Origin: CAWBRT01 sp963791145
GTDB lineage: Bacteria; Acidobacteriota; Terriglobia; Terriglobales; Acidobacteriaceae
Length of the DNA: 64,000 nt
Direction of reading: 5' to 3'
Assembly: GCA_963791145.1 (NCBI GenBank)
Contig: CAWBRT010000015.1
Coordinates: 62,001 to 126,000 of the forward strand
The notes beneath the pieces were generated by a model. The model was given only the letters and a program-made list of their open reading frames with translations, was not told where the DNA came from and searched no databases. How positions within the stretch are numbered: position 1 is the stretch's first letter; each line of letters opens with the position of its first letter. Position numbers and translations under genes: made by a program. Of this stretch, positions 8,809 to 17,481 are shown one piece after another.

Positions 8809-10545
8809 TCAGTGAATGGCCGGTTCGGGCACCGGCTCCTGCCCTTCGAGGAAGTCGAAATCGCAGCCCTCGTTGGCCTGCCTGACGTGCTGGGCGAACA
8901 TCAGTCCATAACCGCGCGGAATGCGCGGCGGAGGCTGTACCCAGGCGGCGTGCCGTTTCCTCATCTCCTCCTCTGAAACCGCCAGATGGATGGAGCGCTC
9001 AGCGACATCGATTTCGATTCGATCCCCAGTGCGAACCAACGCCAGCGGGCCGCCGACGTAAGCTTCCGGGCAGATGTGCAGTACGCAGGCGCCGTAGCTG
9101 GTGCCGCTCATGCGGGCGTCGGAGAGACGCAGCATGTCGCGCACGCCCTGGTTTACCAGCTTCTTGGGAATCGGCAGCATTCCCCATTCCGGCATTCCCG
9201 GCCCGCCCTGCGGACCGGCATTGCGCAGTACCAGGACGTGGTCGGGGGTCACGTCCAGATCCTCGCGCTCGATCTGCTCCCCCATTTCTTCGTAACTGGA
9301 AAAGACCAACGCCGGACCAGAATGTTTAAGGAAGCGCGGATCGCAGGCTGAAGGTTTCATGACGCATCCTTCGGGAGCGATATTGCCGCGCAGCACGGCC
9401 AGGCCTTCGCCGCTTGAAATGGGATTGTCGAGCGAACGGATTACGTCGGCATTCCATACCTGGGCGCCTTCCAGGTTTTCGCCCAGAGTCTTGCCGGTAA
9501 CGGTGATCAGGCTCAAGTCCAGCTTGGGCGCAATCTGCGCCAGCAGGGCGTTCATTCCGCCGGCGTAAAAGAAGTCCTCCATGACGTAAGCGCCGGAGGG
9601 TCGGACATTGGCCACGACGGGAATTCCGCGAGAGAGTTCATCGAAGCGATCGAGCGTCAGGTTGATTCCCGCCCGCCGCGCCATGGCGATCAAATGGATG
9701 AACGCATTGGTCGAGCCGCCGATGGCGGCATGCACGATGATGGTGTTGTCAAATGCCTTGGCCGTAAGAATCTCCGCCGGACGAAGATCTTCCCACACCA
9801 TCTCCACGATTCTGCGGCCGCACTCGGCGGCCATTCGTGGATGGCCCGCGTCCGCCGCCGGGATCGACGATGAGCCGGGGAGCGACATGCCAAGCGCCTC
9901 CGCCAGCGAGGTCATGGTGGCGGCCGTTCCCATGGTCATGCAGATGCCGTGCGAGCGCGCGATGCCGCTCTCTATCTCATCCCAGTCCCGGTCCGTGATC
10001 TTGCCGGCGCGCTTTTCGTCCCAAAACTTCCAGACGTCGCTGCCGCTGCCGAGCGAGGTGCCATGCCAGTTCCCGCGCAGCATGGGACCGGCGGGGAAGT
10101 AAATTGCGGGCACGCCCGCGCTGATGGCGCCCATCAACAGCGCCGGAGTGGTCTTGTCGCAACCGCCCATCAGCACTACGCCGTCCACCGGATTCGAGCG
10201 GATGGACTCCTCCACCTGCATCGCCAGAAAGTTGCGGTACATCATGGTGGTCGGCTTGACGAACATCTCGCCCAGGGCCATGACGGGAATCTCGATGGGA
10301 AAACCCCCGGCCTGAAGAACGCCGCGCTTGATGTCTTCGACGCGCTGCTTGAAATGCGAGTGACACTGGTTGAGGTCGTCCCAGGTATTGAAGATGGCGA
10401 TTGCCGGACGGCCCGCATAGTCCTCGGCCGAGTAGCCCATCTGCTTCAAGCGGGAACGATGGCCAAAGGAGCGCAAATCCTGCGGGCCCCACCAGCGGCT
10501 GCTGCGCAACTGCGCGGGCGAAATACGCGGTCGAGTTTTAGGCAT
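8809..10545 (-). CDS. IlvD/Edd-family sugar-acid dehydratase, L-arabinonate dehydratase-like
   Basis: 578-residue Fe-S dehydratase that would convert an aldonic acid (pentonate or hexonate) to the 2-keto-3-deoxy acid. The three cluster cysteines fall at Cys61 (NTWDDLNQCHSHF), Cys129 (LMGGCDKTTP) and Cys202 (SHGICMTMGTAATM). That spacing is the one known for the [2Fe-2S] cluster of L-arabinonate dehydratase, shifted by two residues. SDARMSGTSYGACVLHICPEA carries the usual catalytic-serine region. This places it in the pentonate branch, not with the valine-pathway enzyme. It is followed by an MFS gene and preceded by a palindromic operator at 10582-10597. Confidence 0.87.
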   Translation of the reverse strand: MPKTRPRISPAQLRSSRWWGPQDLRSFGHRSRLKQMGYSAEDYAGRPAIAIFNTWDDLNQCHSHFKQRVEDIKRGVLQAGGFPIEIPVMALGEMFVKPTTMMYRNFLAMQVEESIRSNPVDGVVLMGGCDKTTPALLMGAISAGVPAIYFPAGPMLRGNWHGTSLGSGSDVWKFWDEKRAGKITDRDWDEIESGIARSHGICMTMGTAATMTSLAEALGMSLPGSSSIPAADAGHPRMAAECGRRIVEMVWEDLRPAEILTAKAFDNTIIVHAAIGGSTNAFIHLIAMARRAGINLTLDRFDELSRGIPVVANVRPSGAYVMEDFFYAGGMNALLAQIAPKLDLSLITVTGKTLGENLEGAQVWNADVIRSLDNPISSGEGLAVLRGNIAPEGCVMKPSACDPRFLKHSGPALVFSSYEEMGEQIEREDLDVTPDHVLVLRNAGPQGGPGMPEWGMLPIPKKLVNQGVRDMLRLSDARMSGTSYGACVLHICPEAYVGGPLALVRTGDRIEIDVAERSIHLAVSEEEMRKRHAAWVQPPPRIPRGYGLMFAQHVRQANEGCDFDFLEGQEPVPEPAIH

Positions 10546-10581
10546 GCCGGCGTCCTTGGACGACTGTAGTCGTAGAGCTTA

Positions 10582-10597
10582 CCATTGCATACAATGG
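10582..10597. promoter_or_regulatory. Palindromic operator, GntR/FCD-like
   Basis: CCATTG-CATA-CAATGG, a perfect dyad with six-base arms, 37 bases upstream of the dehydratase start codon. The core TTGCATACAA resembles TTGTNTACAA-type sites bound by FCD-subgroup GntR repressors, which often control sugar-acid catabolism. No GntR gene is in the window, so the regulator is unknown. Confidence 0.4.
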
Positions 10598-10773
10598 CGG
10601 CTGCTTCAATACTCTGAATAGCCGGGTGAGGGCGGCTGCCTGTGAGGTGAACGGGCAGCCTGTGACGACTGTCACAGCCAGCCCCAATCCCATCGACTAA
10701 TCTCCTCCCACCCGCGACAAAGGTGCCACTTTCGCACGGGAGCTGTTTCCGACGAGGTGGGATTGACGGGGAT

Positions 10774-11041
10774 TTAGGGTCTGTTAACACTTATAGAACG
10801 GCAGCGACGGGAGCGGATTTATCCGAGCGCTAGGAGCAGGAGTGGCAAATACTGAAGTATTTTAGCGACGAGCGACAACGCGATCGGGAAAATCCGCCCG
10901 TCCGCAGGGTTGCGGCGAAAATCGGCCCAGACTTCGTTGTCGCCCTCGAGCATGGAATCACCATGCTCCTCGGACTCCGCCTCGTCTGAGCCGATTTTCG
11001 CTCGCAACGCTGCTCGTCCTATAAGGGTTAACAGACCCTAA
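10774..11041 (-). repeat. Two-armed palindromic element, copy A (268 bp, 23-bp TIR)
   Basis: Bounded by inverted repeats TTAGGGTCTGTTAAC..CTTATAG (10774-10796 and 11019-11041, 22 of 23 matching). Inside are two long hairpin arms. One is closed by GACGGGAGCGGATTT / AAATCCGCCCGTC and capped by AAATACT..AGTATTT. The other is closed by GTTGCGGCGAAAATCGGCC / its near-complement GGCCGATTTTCGCTCGCAAC and capped by GAGCATGG..CCATGCTC. Copy B at 50320-50592 is inverted and roughly 85-90 percent identical by eye. A 62-codon frame across it has only a TTG start and its C-terminus is not kept in copy B. The element sits in a divergent promoter region. Confidence 0.85.
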
Positions 11042-11106
11042 CCCTAGAAGAGCTATTCTGACCAGCATTCCATCGCCGCGAACTCCGCCCTGGGGGCATC
11101 TTGAAT

Positions 11107-11127
11107 GCAGCCATGCGCGATGGCTGC
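11107..11127. promoter_or_regulatory. Inverted repeat before the cyclase gene
   Basis: GCAGCCAT-GCGCG-ATGGCTGC, perfect eight-base arms, about 50 bases upstream of the start codon at 11178. It could be an operator or a leader hairpin. There is no T run, so it is not a terminator. Confidence 0.35.
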
Positions 11128-11177
11128 CGGGGTCATATACTGGAACACCACAACCACCACAGCAAGAGGAGAAGACA

Positions 11178-12162
11178 ATGGCCGGAACGGAAGCTGCGAC
11201 TCGCAAGCTGACCATGCAGGACATCCGCGAAGCCGCGGAGCGTCTGAAGAACTGGGGGCGCTGGGGCGCGAACGACGAAATTGGCACGCTGAACTTCACC
11301 CAGCCGGAAGACATCGTCGCCGCCGCGCGGCTGGTGCAGAGGGGCAAGGTCATTTCGCTGGCGCTGCCTTATGACAACAATGGGCCGCAGGGCGCCAAGA
11401 CAAAGTACCCGGCGATTGGCCGCTTCAATCCTGTTCACCTCATGCTGCGCGCCGGCACGGACGCCTATTCGGGCGTGCTGGACCACCGCAAGATTCGCGG
11501 CGCGGACGATCTCGTCATCATGCCGCTGCAGTGCGGCACGCAGTGGGACGGGCTGGGACACATCTTCTACGGCGATCACATGTGGAACGGCTACGATTGC
11601 CGCACCGTGACCTCCTTCGGCGCGCAGAAGTGCGGCATCGAGAAGACCAAAGAAAAGATGATCGGCAGGGGCGTGCTCTTCGATATGCCCGAAGATGCTC
11701 GGCATGGAGTGCCTGCCCGACGGCTTCGGCGTCACCAACGAGATGCTGGACAAAGCGGAAAAGCACTTCGGCGTGCAAGTGCGCCGTGGCGATTTCCTCT
11801 TCGTGCGCACCGGCCAGATCGATGCCATGCTCGCCGGCCATACCTGGGACGGCTATTCGGGCGGAGACGCGCCCGGACTGGCCTTCGAAACCCTGGATTG
11901 GCTGCACAAGAAGCAGGTCGCCGGGATCATAACCGATACCTGGGGCGCCGAGGTTAGGCCGAACAATAGCGACGAAGCCAATCAGCCGTGGCACTGGATC
12001 GCCATCCCCATCATCGGTCTCACGGTAGGCGAAATCTTCTGCCTGGGCGAGCTGGCCAAGGATTGCGCTGGAGACAAACGCTACGAATTCATGTTCGTCG
12101 GACCGGCGATACCCATCACCGGAGCCGTCGGTTCGCCGGTGAATCCCTTGGCTATCAAGTAG
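11178..12162 (+). CDS. Cyclase-family (PF04199) metal hydrolase, one apparent frameshift
   Basis: Member of the cyclase / kynurenine-formamidase-like / isatin-hydrolase superfamily, about 327 residues once repaired. The first frame covers the N-terminus, the metal-site block MPLQCGTQWDGLGHIFYGDHMWNGY and MIGRGVLFDMP. The second frame resumes with MLGMECLPDGFGVTNEMLDKAEKHFGVQVRRGDFLFVRTG and ends FVGPAIPITGAVGSPVNPLAIK. Dropping the extra G after CCC near 11690 joins them as FDMPKMLGMECLP. The classic H-x-G-T-H-x-D motif is C-G-T-Q-W-D here, a variant that characterises one large branch. AAGAGGAGAAG precedes ATG 11178. It is followed by a TPP enzyme on the same strand; substrate unknown. Confidence 0.82.
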
Positions 12163-12343
12163 GAGTGCTTTGTCCCCGGCAATCGCCAGAGGCCCCAGCG
12201 AAGGAAGATTTTCATTCGCCGCGGTGAAATACGCGTTTGCCGGGAAATGAGTCGCGCAGCGGTGTTCACGGCCTGCCAATCATGGCGAAGGCGAATAGCA
12301 GGATTTGTTTTCCATAGAAGATGGAAAGAGAGGAGTGTTTGGG

Positions 12344-14027
12344 ATGAAAGAGGTGACGGGCGCGCAGGTACTGGCTGAGATGCTGGAAGAGTATGGGGTT
12401 ACGCATTTGTTCATGGTGCCGGCCATCCTGCGCCGGACCCTGCTGGAGATGGAGAAGCGGACGAAGATCAAGGTGGTTCGCACGCATGGCGAGAAATCGG
12501 CCGTCTACATGGCCGACGGCTATGCCCGCGCTTCGGGCCGTCCGGGCATCTGCGGCGCGCAGATCGTCGGCGCGCTCAACATTGCCGCCGGCTTGCGCGA
12601 CGCCTGGCTGGCGCATTCGCCGGTCATTGCCTTCACCGGCGGGCGCGATCCCAGGACCAAGTTCCGGAAGGTCTACCAGGAAGCCGATGACGTTCCCTCC
12701 TTCGAGCCGGTGACGAAGTTCAACGCCACGGTCGACTCCGTCGAGCGCTTCCCCGACATGCTGCGGCAGGCTTTCCGCGTGGCCGTTTCGGGAACGCCGG
12801 GGCCGGTGCATCTGCAGTTCCGCGGCAACGAGGGCCAGGTCGACAGCGAGTCGGCGGCGATGGAGCCGTTGTGCGAGACGCTCTACTCGCAGGTGCCACC
12901 CTTCCGTCCGGAGCCTGAGCTGAGCAGCATCCTGGCCGCTCTGGAGTTGTTGCAGAAGGCGGAGCGGCCGCTCATCGTGGCCGGCGGCGGCGTGCGCTGG
13001 TCGGGCGCGGGCAAGGAAATGGTAGCGCTGGCCGAGGCCTTGGGCATTCCTGTCGCGACTTCGCTCAATGGCAAAGGCACGATTCCGGGCTGCCATCCGC
13101 TGTCGGTCGGGGTCATGGGAAGCTATTCGCGCGAAAGCGGCCAACCGGGTGGTGCAGCAGGCCGACCTGATTTTCTACGTCGGCAGCGAGGCCGGCGGCA
13201 TGACCACGAATTTCTGGACCGTGCCGGCGGTGGGTGTTCCCGCGATTCAGGTGGATATCAATCCCGAGGTGCTCGGCCGCACCTATCCGCTGAAGGCGGC
13301 GATCTGCGGAGACGTGAAAGTAACTCATGCAGCGCATGCTGGAGCATGCGGACCGGGCGACGGCCAAGCGGCGCGCGGCGTGGAACGAGACGACCGGTTC
13401 GATCTGCCGCGAATACTACGAAAAGTACAAGCCGATGTTCGAATCCGATGCCGTGCCGATTCGTCCGGAGCGCATCTGCCGCGAGTTGACGAAGCATTTG
13501 CCGGATGACTGCCATCGTCCTGGTGGACACCGGACATGCGGGCATGTGGATGGGCGGGATGTACGACACGCGCTCGCACTCGCAACTCTATCTCCGCAGC
13601 TCGGGACATCTGGGCTGGGCCTTCTCGGCCGGACTGGGCGCCAAGTGCGCCTGCCCGAACGCGTCCGGTGGTGGTGTTCACCGGCGATGCCGGCTTCTGG
13701 TATCACATCGCGGAGATCGAAACGGCGGCGCGGCGGGGCATCAACTCGGTGACGGTAGTGAACAACAATCACAGCGGCAATCAGTCGAAGCCGGGCTTCG
13801 ACCGCGTGTACGGCGGGCAGCAGAGCGACTGGGCGCGGGAGATCTGGACCTTCAGCAAGGTGAATTTTGCCCGCATCGCCGAGGAGATGGGCGCGGTGGG
13901 CATCCGGGTGGAAAACGCCAAGGAGTTTCCCGGAGCGCTGGAGCGCGGCCTCAAGGCCAATCGTCCGGTCATCATCGACGTCGTGACCGACATCGAGGCC
14001 ATCGCTCCCTTCCCGGTGGTGAAGTAG
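12344..14027 (+). pseudogene. Thiamine-pyrophosphate enzyme (acetolactate synthase / decarboxylase family), four frameshifts
   Basis: About 560 codons of a TPP-dependent enzyme. The N-terminal Pyr domain is intact, with the activating glutamate in RTHGEKSAVYMADGYARASGRPG. The central domain and the PP domain are spread over further frames with breaks near 13135, 13325, 13500 and 13655, each moving the frame by +1. The PP domain keeps VVVFTGDAGFWYHIAEIE and INSVTVVNNNHSGNQ, the Mg-TPP motif with GDA replacing GDG. All pieces are in order with no missing segment and no in-frame stop beyond those caused by the shifts. As sequenced it cannot make one protein; sequencing error is as likely as decay. 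The product could be a 2-oxoacid decarboxylase or carboligase. Confidence 0.75.
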
Positions 14028-14273
14028 AGGTTCCGCCACTTCAGCAAGGCAGGCGGGCCGCCATGGTGGATCGCCTCCGCCGATACGGGAAGCTGAGAGG
14101 GAGCGCGGCGGGAACAGTGATTTAGCACGAAAGCGTCCGCGGATGAAAGTTCAGATTTTCAATCGTGGACGCCTGGAAGGGGCCCGGCTTGGAGAATGCA
14201 GCGACGGGTGTGGACCTTCGAGGCCCACATCTGTCGGCTGCACTCACAATTCAATCGTTGTTCTGGGGGAGCC

Positions 14274-15695
14274 ATGCTGGAGTACCTTGATAAGCAGACG
14301 AAGCTCACGGGCAATCAATACAAGATCGTGACGGCGGCGATTCTTGGCGACATGCTGGAGTTCTTCGACTTCTTCCTGATCGGGTTCGTGCTCGCCATCA
14401 TCATCAAGCCCTGGCACCTCACCTTCGGAATGTCGGCGCTCATTCTGCTTTCCTCCGGGGTCGGTGCCATTCTGGGTTCTTTCGCCTGGGGATACATTGC
14501 CGACCGTATCGGACGTAGAGCGGTGTTCATCGCCACCGTTCTTAATTTTTCGATTGCCACCGGTATTCTGGCGCTTACCCCGGACGATGGCTGGATCTTC
14601 CTCACGGTCTTCCGCTTTTTGACCGGCTTTGGGGTCGGAGGATTGTATTCAGTCGATATGCCGCTGGTGCAGGAGTTTGTCCCCAGCTCAAAGCGTGGGC
14701 TTATCAGCGGCATGATTACCTGCGCCGTGCCCATTGGCATCATGATGGGTTCCATTATGGGAGCTTTCCTCTCCCAGCGCATTGGCTGGCGGGGGATGTT
14801 CGCCGCCGGACTTTTGCCGGCTCTGATGACGCTCTTGATCCGGGCCTGGGTTCCGGAATCGCCGCGCTGGTTGGCTGGCCAGGGGCGCGCGGAGGAAGCC
14901 CGCAAGTCGCTGGCCTGGGCGCTGCAGGTCGCTCCCGAGAGCATTCCGCTGTCCGCCCTCGCCTTTCCGGTGCAGGAAAAGGCGCGCTTCCGGCAACTGT
15001 TGCAGTATCCGCGCAGTCTGGTCGTGTCATTCCTCGGGAGCCTGGGCGCGCAGACCGGCGTTTACGGAGTCAACCTGTGGGCTCCAACCTTGCTGCTCCT
15101 GGTGCTGCATACGACCGCTCAGCAAGCTTCGTTCTACATGATTTTCGTGGCCTGCGGCGGCTTTGCCGGACGCATTGCCTTTTCCATCCTGTCGGACGCG
15201 ATTGGCCGCCGGAAGTCGGGTGCGCTGGTGGGCTTTGGCGCTGGCATTTTTGTGTCCCTGGCCGGCATCTTCTACAACGACTTCCTTGGCGGAGTCTCCC
15301 TCTTCTGGCTGTTTCTCATTGTTACGCACTTCTTTGGAGACGGCGGTTTCTCCATTGTGGGCCCGTACTCGGCGGAGGTCTGGCCTTCCAATATCCGGGC
15401 AACGGGGATGGGAGCAGCGTACGGGTTTGGCGGCATCGGCAAGATCATCGGCCCGCTGGGTTTGGCTATGATCGTCGGATCGTCGAATATCCTCAATCCC
15501 AAGGTCTCGATTCAACACCTCACTCCGGCGTTCATTTACCTGGGCGCCTGGTTTACGTTGACCGGCGTAGTTTATGGGTTCTTCGGGATGGAAACGAGAG
15601 GCCGCTCGTTCGAGCAGATCGACAATGAGCTTGAGGGCCGGACCGGTGTTGCCGGCCGGACGTCCGCCAGAGTGGCCAGCGAAGGGAAGAAGTAA
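14274..15695 (+). CDS. MFS transporter, sugar-acid/metabolite:H+ symporter type
   Basis: 473-residue twelve-helix carrier. Features: LGDMLEFFDFFLIGFVLA at helix 1, the loop 2-3 motif GYIADRIGRRAVF, VPESPRWLAGQGRAEEARKSL in the central loop, and ILSDAIGRRKSGALVGFG in the second half. ATG 14274 is preceded by CTGGGGGAG; longer upstream reading is not credible. It is related in pattern to the MFS protein at 7268-8704. It lies about 250 bases after the TPP enzyme on the same strand and ends at a strong terminator. Confidence 0.87.
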   Translation: MLEYLDKQTKLTGNQYKIVTAAILGDMLEFFDFFLIGFVLAIIIKPWHLTFGMSALILLSSGVGAILGSFAWGYIADRIGRRAVFIATVLNFSIATGILALTPDDGWIFLTVFRFLTGFGVGGLYSVDMPLVQEFVPSSKRGLISGMITCAVPIGIMMGSIMGAFLSQRIGWRGMFAAGLLPALMTLLIRAWVPESPRWLAGQGRAEEARKSLAWALQVAPESIPLSALAFPVQEKARFRQLLQYPRSLVVSFLGSLGAQTGVYGVNLWAPTLLLLVLHTTAQQASFYMIFVACGGFAGRIAFSILSDAIGRRKSGALVGFGAGIFVSLAGIFYNDFLGGVSLFWLFLIVTHFFGDGGFSIVGPYSAEVWPSNIRATGMGAAYGFGGIGKIIGPLGLAMIVGSSNILNPKVSIQHLTPAFIYLGAWFTLTGVVYGFFGMETRGRSFEQIDNELEGRTGVAGRTSARVASEGKK

Positions 15696-15717
15696 GACAA
15701 ACAAGGCTTGCATATCA

Positions 15718-15750
15718 GCACTCGCCGTTGCAGGTGAGTGCTTTCTTTTT
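15718..15750 (+). terminator. Rho-independent terminator after the MFS gene
   Basis: GCACTCGCC - GTTGCA - GGTGAGTGC (nine pairs with one G-T), followed by TTTCTTTTT. It starts 23 bases after the stop codon of the MFS gene. Confidence 0.88.
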
Positions 15751-15937
15751 GCCGTTCAGAGCGGCACGCCGGTATCCGAGTTGTGGACCGGACACGCCGC
15801 GTTCTCGACGGGAAAACTGCTTGACCAACCCGGCAGAAATGTCAGAATGGTCTGCCCTCTTCCAAAGCAAATGATTTTGCGCTTTCCGGCGCTCGAGCAA
15901 CACGTTCATGGATTTGTCGCAGGAATAAGGAGACCTT

Positions 15938-17200
15938 GTGGAAACCCGCCAGACATGGCCCAAGTACTGGATGTTATTCCTGATTTTCAGCGGAAATGCA
16001 ATCAATGCGCTTGACCGCTCCAGCCTGGCAATCGCCAACAGCTTCGTTGCCAAGGATCTGGGCCTGAGCCTGACCACCATGGGACTGGTGCTCTCGGCAT
16101 TCGGCTGGGCTTACCTGCTCGGTAATCTGCCCGCGGGATGGTTGTGCGACCGCTACGGGGAAAAGAAGGTCTACGGCTTGGGCGCGACCCTGTGGTCGTT
16201 CGCCTCGGCCGCGACTGGTCTGGCAAAAGGCATGGGAACGCTTTTTGTCACCCGCATTCTGATCGGCGTAGGCGAGTCGGCGAATTTTCCGGCGGCCACC
16301 AAGGTGATCGCCGAACGCTTCGATAAGTCCGAGCGCGGCATGGCGACCGGCATATTCATGGCGGGGCTGCGTGTCGGCTTCGCCGTTTGCCCGGCGCTGA
16401 TGATAGGGCTGATGCTGGCCTACGGCTCGAAGGCGCATCCCAATTGGCACGTCGCCTTCTACGCTACCGGACTGGGCAGCCTGATCTGGGTGGCATTATG
16501 GTTCCTCACCTTCCGCGAAAAATCCGACACTGCGACTCCGGGAGCCTCTGCTGCCAAAGCGCGCGTCCCGGTCATGCCTCTGCTTCGCTACCGCAATATC
16601 TGGGCGATGATCTGCGTGAAATTCTGCCAGGATTATCTCTACTACCTGTTTCTGACCTGGCTTCCCGGCTACCTGGTCTTTGCCCGCCATCTCGATTTGA
16701 AGAGTGTGGCCTTTTACTCCACTATGCCTTGGATAGCCGGAATGGTGACACAGCCGCTGGCCGGGATCATCTCCGACAAGCTGATCAACTCCGGCCTGGA
16801 CGCGACCAAGGTGAAGAAAATGCTGCTGGTGATATGCCAGGTGATCTCGCTGGCGGTCATCGGTGCCGGGTATGTGGAAAGCGCCACTACGGCAGCCTGG
16901 CTGCTGGTGGTTGCCATGGCGGGAGAATCCGCCTGCTCGGCCATCACCTGGACGTTTCCGCAAGACCTGGCCCCCAAGGGCATGGCGGGCACGCTGGGCG
17001 GGCTCAATAATACTTCCGGCGCCGTGGCCTCGATCGCGGCGCCGTTCCTGACCGGCTTTGTGGCACAGCAGTTCGGATTCCAGTCGGCGCTGGCCCTGGG
17101 AGGTGCAATTACCGTGGTCGGTATCCTGTGCGTCATCTTCATGATGACGTCGCTTCGTCCTTTGCCGGTCGATACCGCCGCTGCCGCGACTGCCAAGTAG
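15938..17200 (+). CDS. MFS transporter, anion:cation symporter (ACS) type
   Basis: 420-residue carrier of the ACS branch, which moves hexuronates, glucarate, tartrate or phthalate. It shows the ACS hallmarks: NALDRSSLAIA in helix 1, GNLPAGWLCDRYGEKKVYGLG in loop 2-3, and RILIGVGESANFPAATKVIAERF in helix 4. The start is GTG 15938, preceded by AAGGAGACC. It is a single gene, convergent with the LysR gene. The substrate is probably an organic acid given the neighbourhood. Confidence 0.87.
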   Translation: METRQTWPKYWMLFLIFSGNAINALDRSSLAIANSFVAKDLGLSLTTMGLVLSAFGWAYLLGNLPAGWLCDRYGEKKVYGLGATLWSFASAATGLAKGMGTLFVTRILIGVGESANFPAATKVIAERFDKSERGMATGIFMAGLRVGFAVCPALMIGLMLAYGSKAHPNWHVAFYATGLGSLIWVALWFLTFREKSDTATPGASAAKARVPVMPLLRYRNIWAMICVKFCQDYLYYLFLTWLPGYLVFARHLDLKSVAFYSTMPWIAGMVTQPLAGIISDKLINSGLDATKVKKMLLVICQVISLAVIGAGYVESATTAAWLLVVAMAGESACSAITWTFPQDLAPKGMAGTLGGLNNTSGAVASIAAPFLTGFVAQQFGFQSALALGGAITVVGILCVIFMMTSLRPLPVDTAAAATAK

Positions 17201-17285
17201 GGCGGATTCAAAGTAGCGTACCCTGCGCTATCACCGCTGGGCTGATCGCTCGGCTAACGCACGGGGTAACGAATCCGGTCTGGAA

Positions 17286-17408
17286 CTGGTTGCATAAATG
17301 ATCTTTGAAAGGGCATGGCTTTAGCCATGCCGTCTGGAGCCGCCAAGAATGCGGGCTTTAGCCCCTGAGGGAACTGGCCCTGCTTTCGAAACGGGTTTAT
17401 GCAACCAG
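17286..17408. repeat. 123-bp palindromic intergenic element with 13-bp perfect TIR
   Basis: CTGGTTGCATAAA at 17286-17298 is repeated inverted as TTTATGCAACCAG at 17396-17408. The interior holds the palindromes GGCATGGCTTTAGCCATGCC and GGGCTTTAGCCCC. The interior core, TTTGAAAGGGCA-GGCTTTAGCC-TGCCG then GGCTTTAGCC-CTGAGG, recurs at 56695-56780. It is non-coding and lies between convergent genes. Confidence 0.75.
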
Positions 17409-17451
17409 CTCTAGGCGGGACAGCACAGAGAAGTTGAACGTGGTCGTTGTA

Positions 17452-17481
17452 AACGCGCTGGCTCGAAGTCAGCGCGTTTTT
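17452..17481 (+). terminator. Bidirectional terminator between convergent genes
   Basis: AACGCGCTG - GCTCGAAGT - CAGCGCGTT, nine perfect pairs, followed by TTTCT. It overlaps the stop codon of the minus-strand LysR gene and would serve transcripts arriving from the plus strand, possibly both. Confidence 0.7.

Noticed and set aside
10819..11007. A conserved small protein beginning MRAKIG inside both 270-bp elements
   Set aside because: Start is TTG, no ribosome-binding site, the C-terminal halves fall into different frames in the two copies, and sequence conservation follows hairpin pairing instead of codon positions.
12266..13144. 292-codon minus-strand frame over the TPP enzyme
   Set aside because: Compositional shadow; the plus-strand protein has the TPP family motifs in order.
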